NCBI GenBank assembly: GCA_900319655.1
Contig: ONPH01000076.1
Location: 1-6,213 of the forward strand
DNA from: an uncultured Eubacteriales bacterium
GTDB taxonomy: Bacteria; Bacillota; Clostridia; Oscillospirales; Acutalibacteraceae
Direction of reading: 5' to 3'
DNA: 6,213 nt
Shown in pieces: positions 5,318 through 6,213 of this stretch. The notes beneath the pieces are model-generated. The model saw nothing but the letters and a program-made list of their open reading frames with translations, ran no database searches and was not told where the DNA came from. The translations under genes and the position numbers were made by a program. Position 1 is the stretch's first letter. Each line of letters opens with the position of its first letter.

Positions 5318-6213
5318 ATTTTGCCGAGTCGGGAGACGCGGGACTTTTGCTGAGGTCGACTTGTCTGATTTGGTTGATGCTTAAAACATAAGCCGTTTTG
5401 TCAGAAGTCAGAATAATCGCCTGCGAGCCTGTTCCGGCGTCACAGGAATGGATTAGAGTTCCCGACTTATTATATGCGTAAATCATATTTCCGTCAAGTA
5501 CGGCTATTGTTCCGCCTAAAACAGAGAGCGATTCCGCGCCGTAGCGGTTTTCAACCTCGAACATCTTGTCGCCGTTGTCATTGTAGCTGATAAGCGAACA
5601 GCTTCTGCCGTCGCCGCTCTTGGATAGAGCCAGTGCAAAAGAGCCGTTTTGGGGGCTGAAGCAGTAGTTTACCATCGGCATACTCTCGTAGCTTACTGTA
5701 TTGTACTGCTCTGCTCCGATTTTGATTACGTATGAAGCGTTTTCACCGATTAACGCGGCGCGTCTGCCGCTGATATACTTGCTGTCGATTATAGCGTCGT
5801 CGGGGATGGTGTAAGTATTTACAGGCTTATCCTTGCCGAAGTCAAGCACGTACACGCCTGTTTTAATAGCGCCGCCTTCGCTTGAAATTCCGCAGGCTAC
5901 ACAGCCCGAGCCGTCGTTGTTGAGCGCGACGGAGTTGATGTAATATTCTGAAAAAGAATATTTAAATATACGGTTATTGTCCTTATTAAATACGTAAAGC
6001 TCGCTTAAATAGCCGTCGCCCTCGGTAACAACACAGTAAACGCCGTTTGAGGCGATGTCTCCGGTGTAGATTACGCCCTGGGCTTCGCCGCTGTAGAGCG
6101 ACTTGTCAAAGCTTAGGATTTGAAATTCTTTTTCACCGAGACCGTAGGTTAAAAATTTGTTTTCCGCGGTCTTCATAACGGGCTTTGAGTGTCTGAGCTG
6201 GATGTTCGCAATC
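5316..6213 (-). CDS. DUF5711-like beta-propeller protein, 5' end beyond the window
   Basis: The C-terminal 298 residues of a larger protein. The frame stays open to the right edge, reading IANIQLRHSKPVMKTAENK at the visible start. ATG 6176 is therefore probably an internal methionine, not the start. The protein shows repeated short beta-strand units, such as YLSELYVFNKDNN, GVYVLDFGKD, CSLISYNDNGDK and MIYAYNKSG, each ending in a polar turn, as in WD40 or quinoprotein-like propellers. The opening (NIQ, ~6 residues, PV, then a turn reading YGLGEKEF) and the position just upstream of a CvpA gene match my recollection of DUF5711 proteins of Clostridia. Members usually have an N-terminal membrane anchor, which would lie outside the window. 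No catalytic motif is visible and no function should be assigned. It ends in a Pro/Ser-rich tail and is followed eight bases later by the CvpA-like gene. Confidence 0.72.
   Translation of the reverse strand, partial: IANIQLRHSKPVMKTAENKFLTYGLGEKEFQILSFDKSLYSGEAQGVIYTGDIASNGVYCVVTEGDGYLSELYVFNKDNNRIFKYSFSEYYINSVALNNDGSGCVACGISSEGGAIKTGVYVLDFGKDKPVNTYTIPDDAIIDSKYISGRRAALIGENASYVIKIGAEQYNTVSYESMPMVNYCFSPQNGSFALALSKSGDGRSCSLISYNDNGDKMFEVENRYGAESLSVLGGTIAVLDGNMIYAYNKSGTLIHSCDAGTGSQAIILTSDKTAYVLSINQIRQVDLSKSPASPDSAK

Noticed and set aside
6174..6176. ATG 6176 as the true start of the DUF5711-like protein
   Set aside because: The frame stays open to the window edge with protein-like sequence (NIQLRHSKPV) that fits the family, and no ribosome site precedes this ATG.

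Overview
The window looks like a chromosomal segment from a Gram-positive anaerobe of class Clostridia, most likely an Oscillospiraceae/Ruminococcus-like gut bacterium. The evidence is a ClpE-type Zn-finger AAA+ unfoldase, a DUF5711-like protein beside CvpA, a Clostridia-style lipoprotein signal (LCAC lipobox), GGAGG-type ribosome binding sites and moderate GC content. Placement below class level is inference. I see no insertion sequence, prophage, tRNA, rRNA, CRISPR array or other sign of transfer. This is housekeeping DNA, not an accessory island.

Layout. On the + strand, 1-942 holds the C-terminal two thirds of an AGCS-family sodium/alanine (or glycine) symporter that enters from the left edge. 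A strong hairpin at 964-993 lies between this gene and a convergent - strand gene cluster and probably terminates transcription from both sides. The rest of the window is one tightly packed - strand operon, read right to left: a DUF5711-like beta-propeller protein (5' end off the right edge), a CvpA-family membrane protein (8 bases between genes, its ribosome site touching the previous stop), a CDP-alcohol phosphatidyltransferase (29-base gap after start correction), a ClpE-like ATPase (34-base gap) and a small lipoprotein (22-base gap). No intergenic space is large enough for an obvious internal promoter, so the five genes are probably co-transcribed from a promoter right of the window.

Working together. 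Three of the five operon products are membrane or envelope proteins (CvpA-like, phospholipid synthesis, lipoprotein), a fourth (the DUF5711-like protein) probably is, and the fifth is a protein-quality-control ATPase. This suggests, but does not prove, a link between envelope homeostasis and Clp proteolysis. Two starts were moved downstream to ATG codons with good ribosome sites: the lipoprotein to 1664 and the phosphatidyltransferase to 4669.

The most interesting observation is inside the ClpE-like gene. Two in-frame A7-type slippery heptamers (3604-3619) lie 10 bases after a Shine-Dalgarno-like GGAG and immediately before a -1-frame TAA. The arrangement resembles the dnaX programmed frameshift. 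Slippage would release a roughly 144-residue protein with the Zn finger and linker but no ATPase, somewhat like the adaptor McsA. This is a hypothesis from sequence only.
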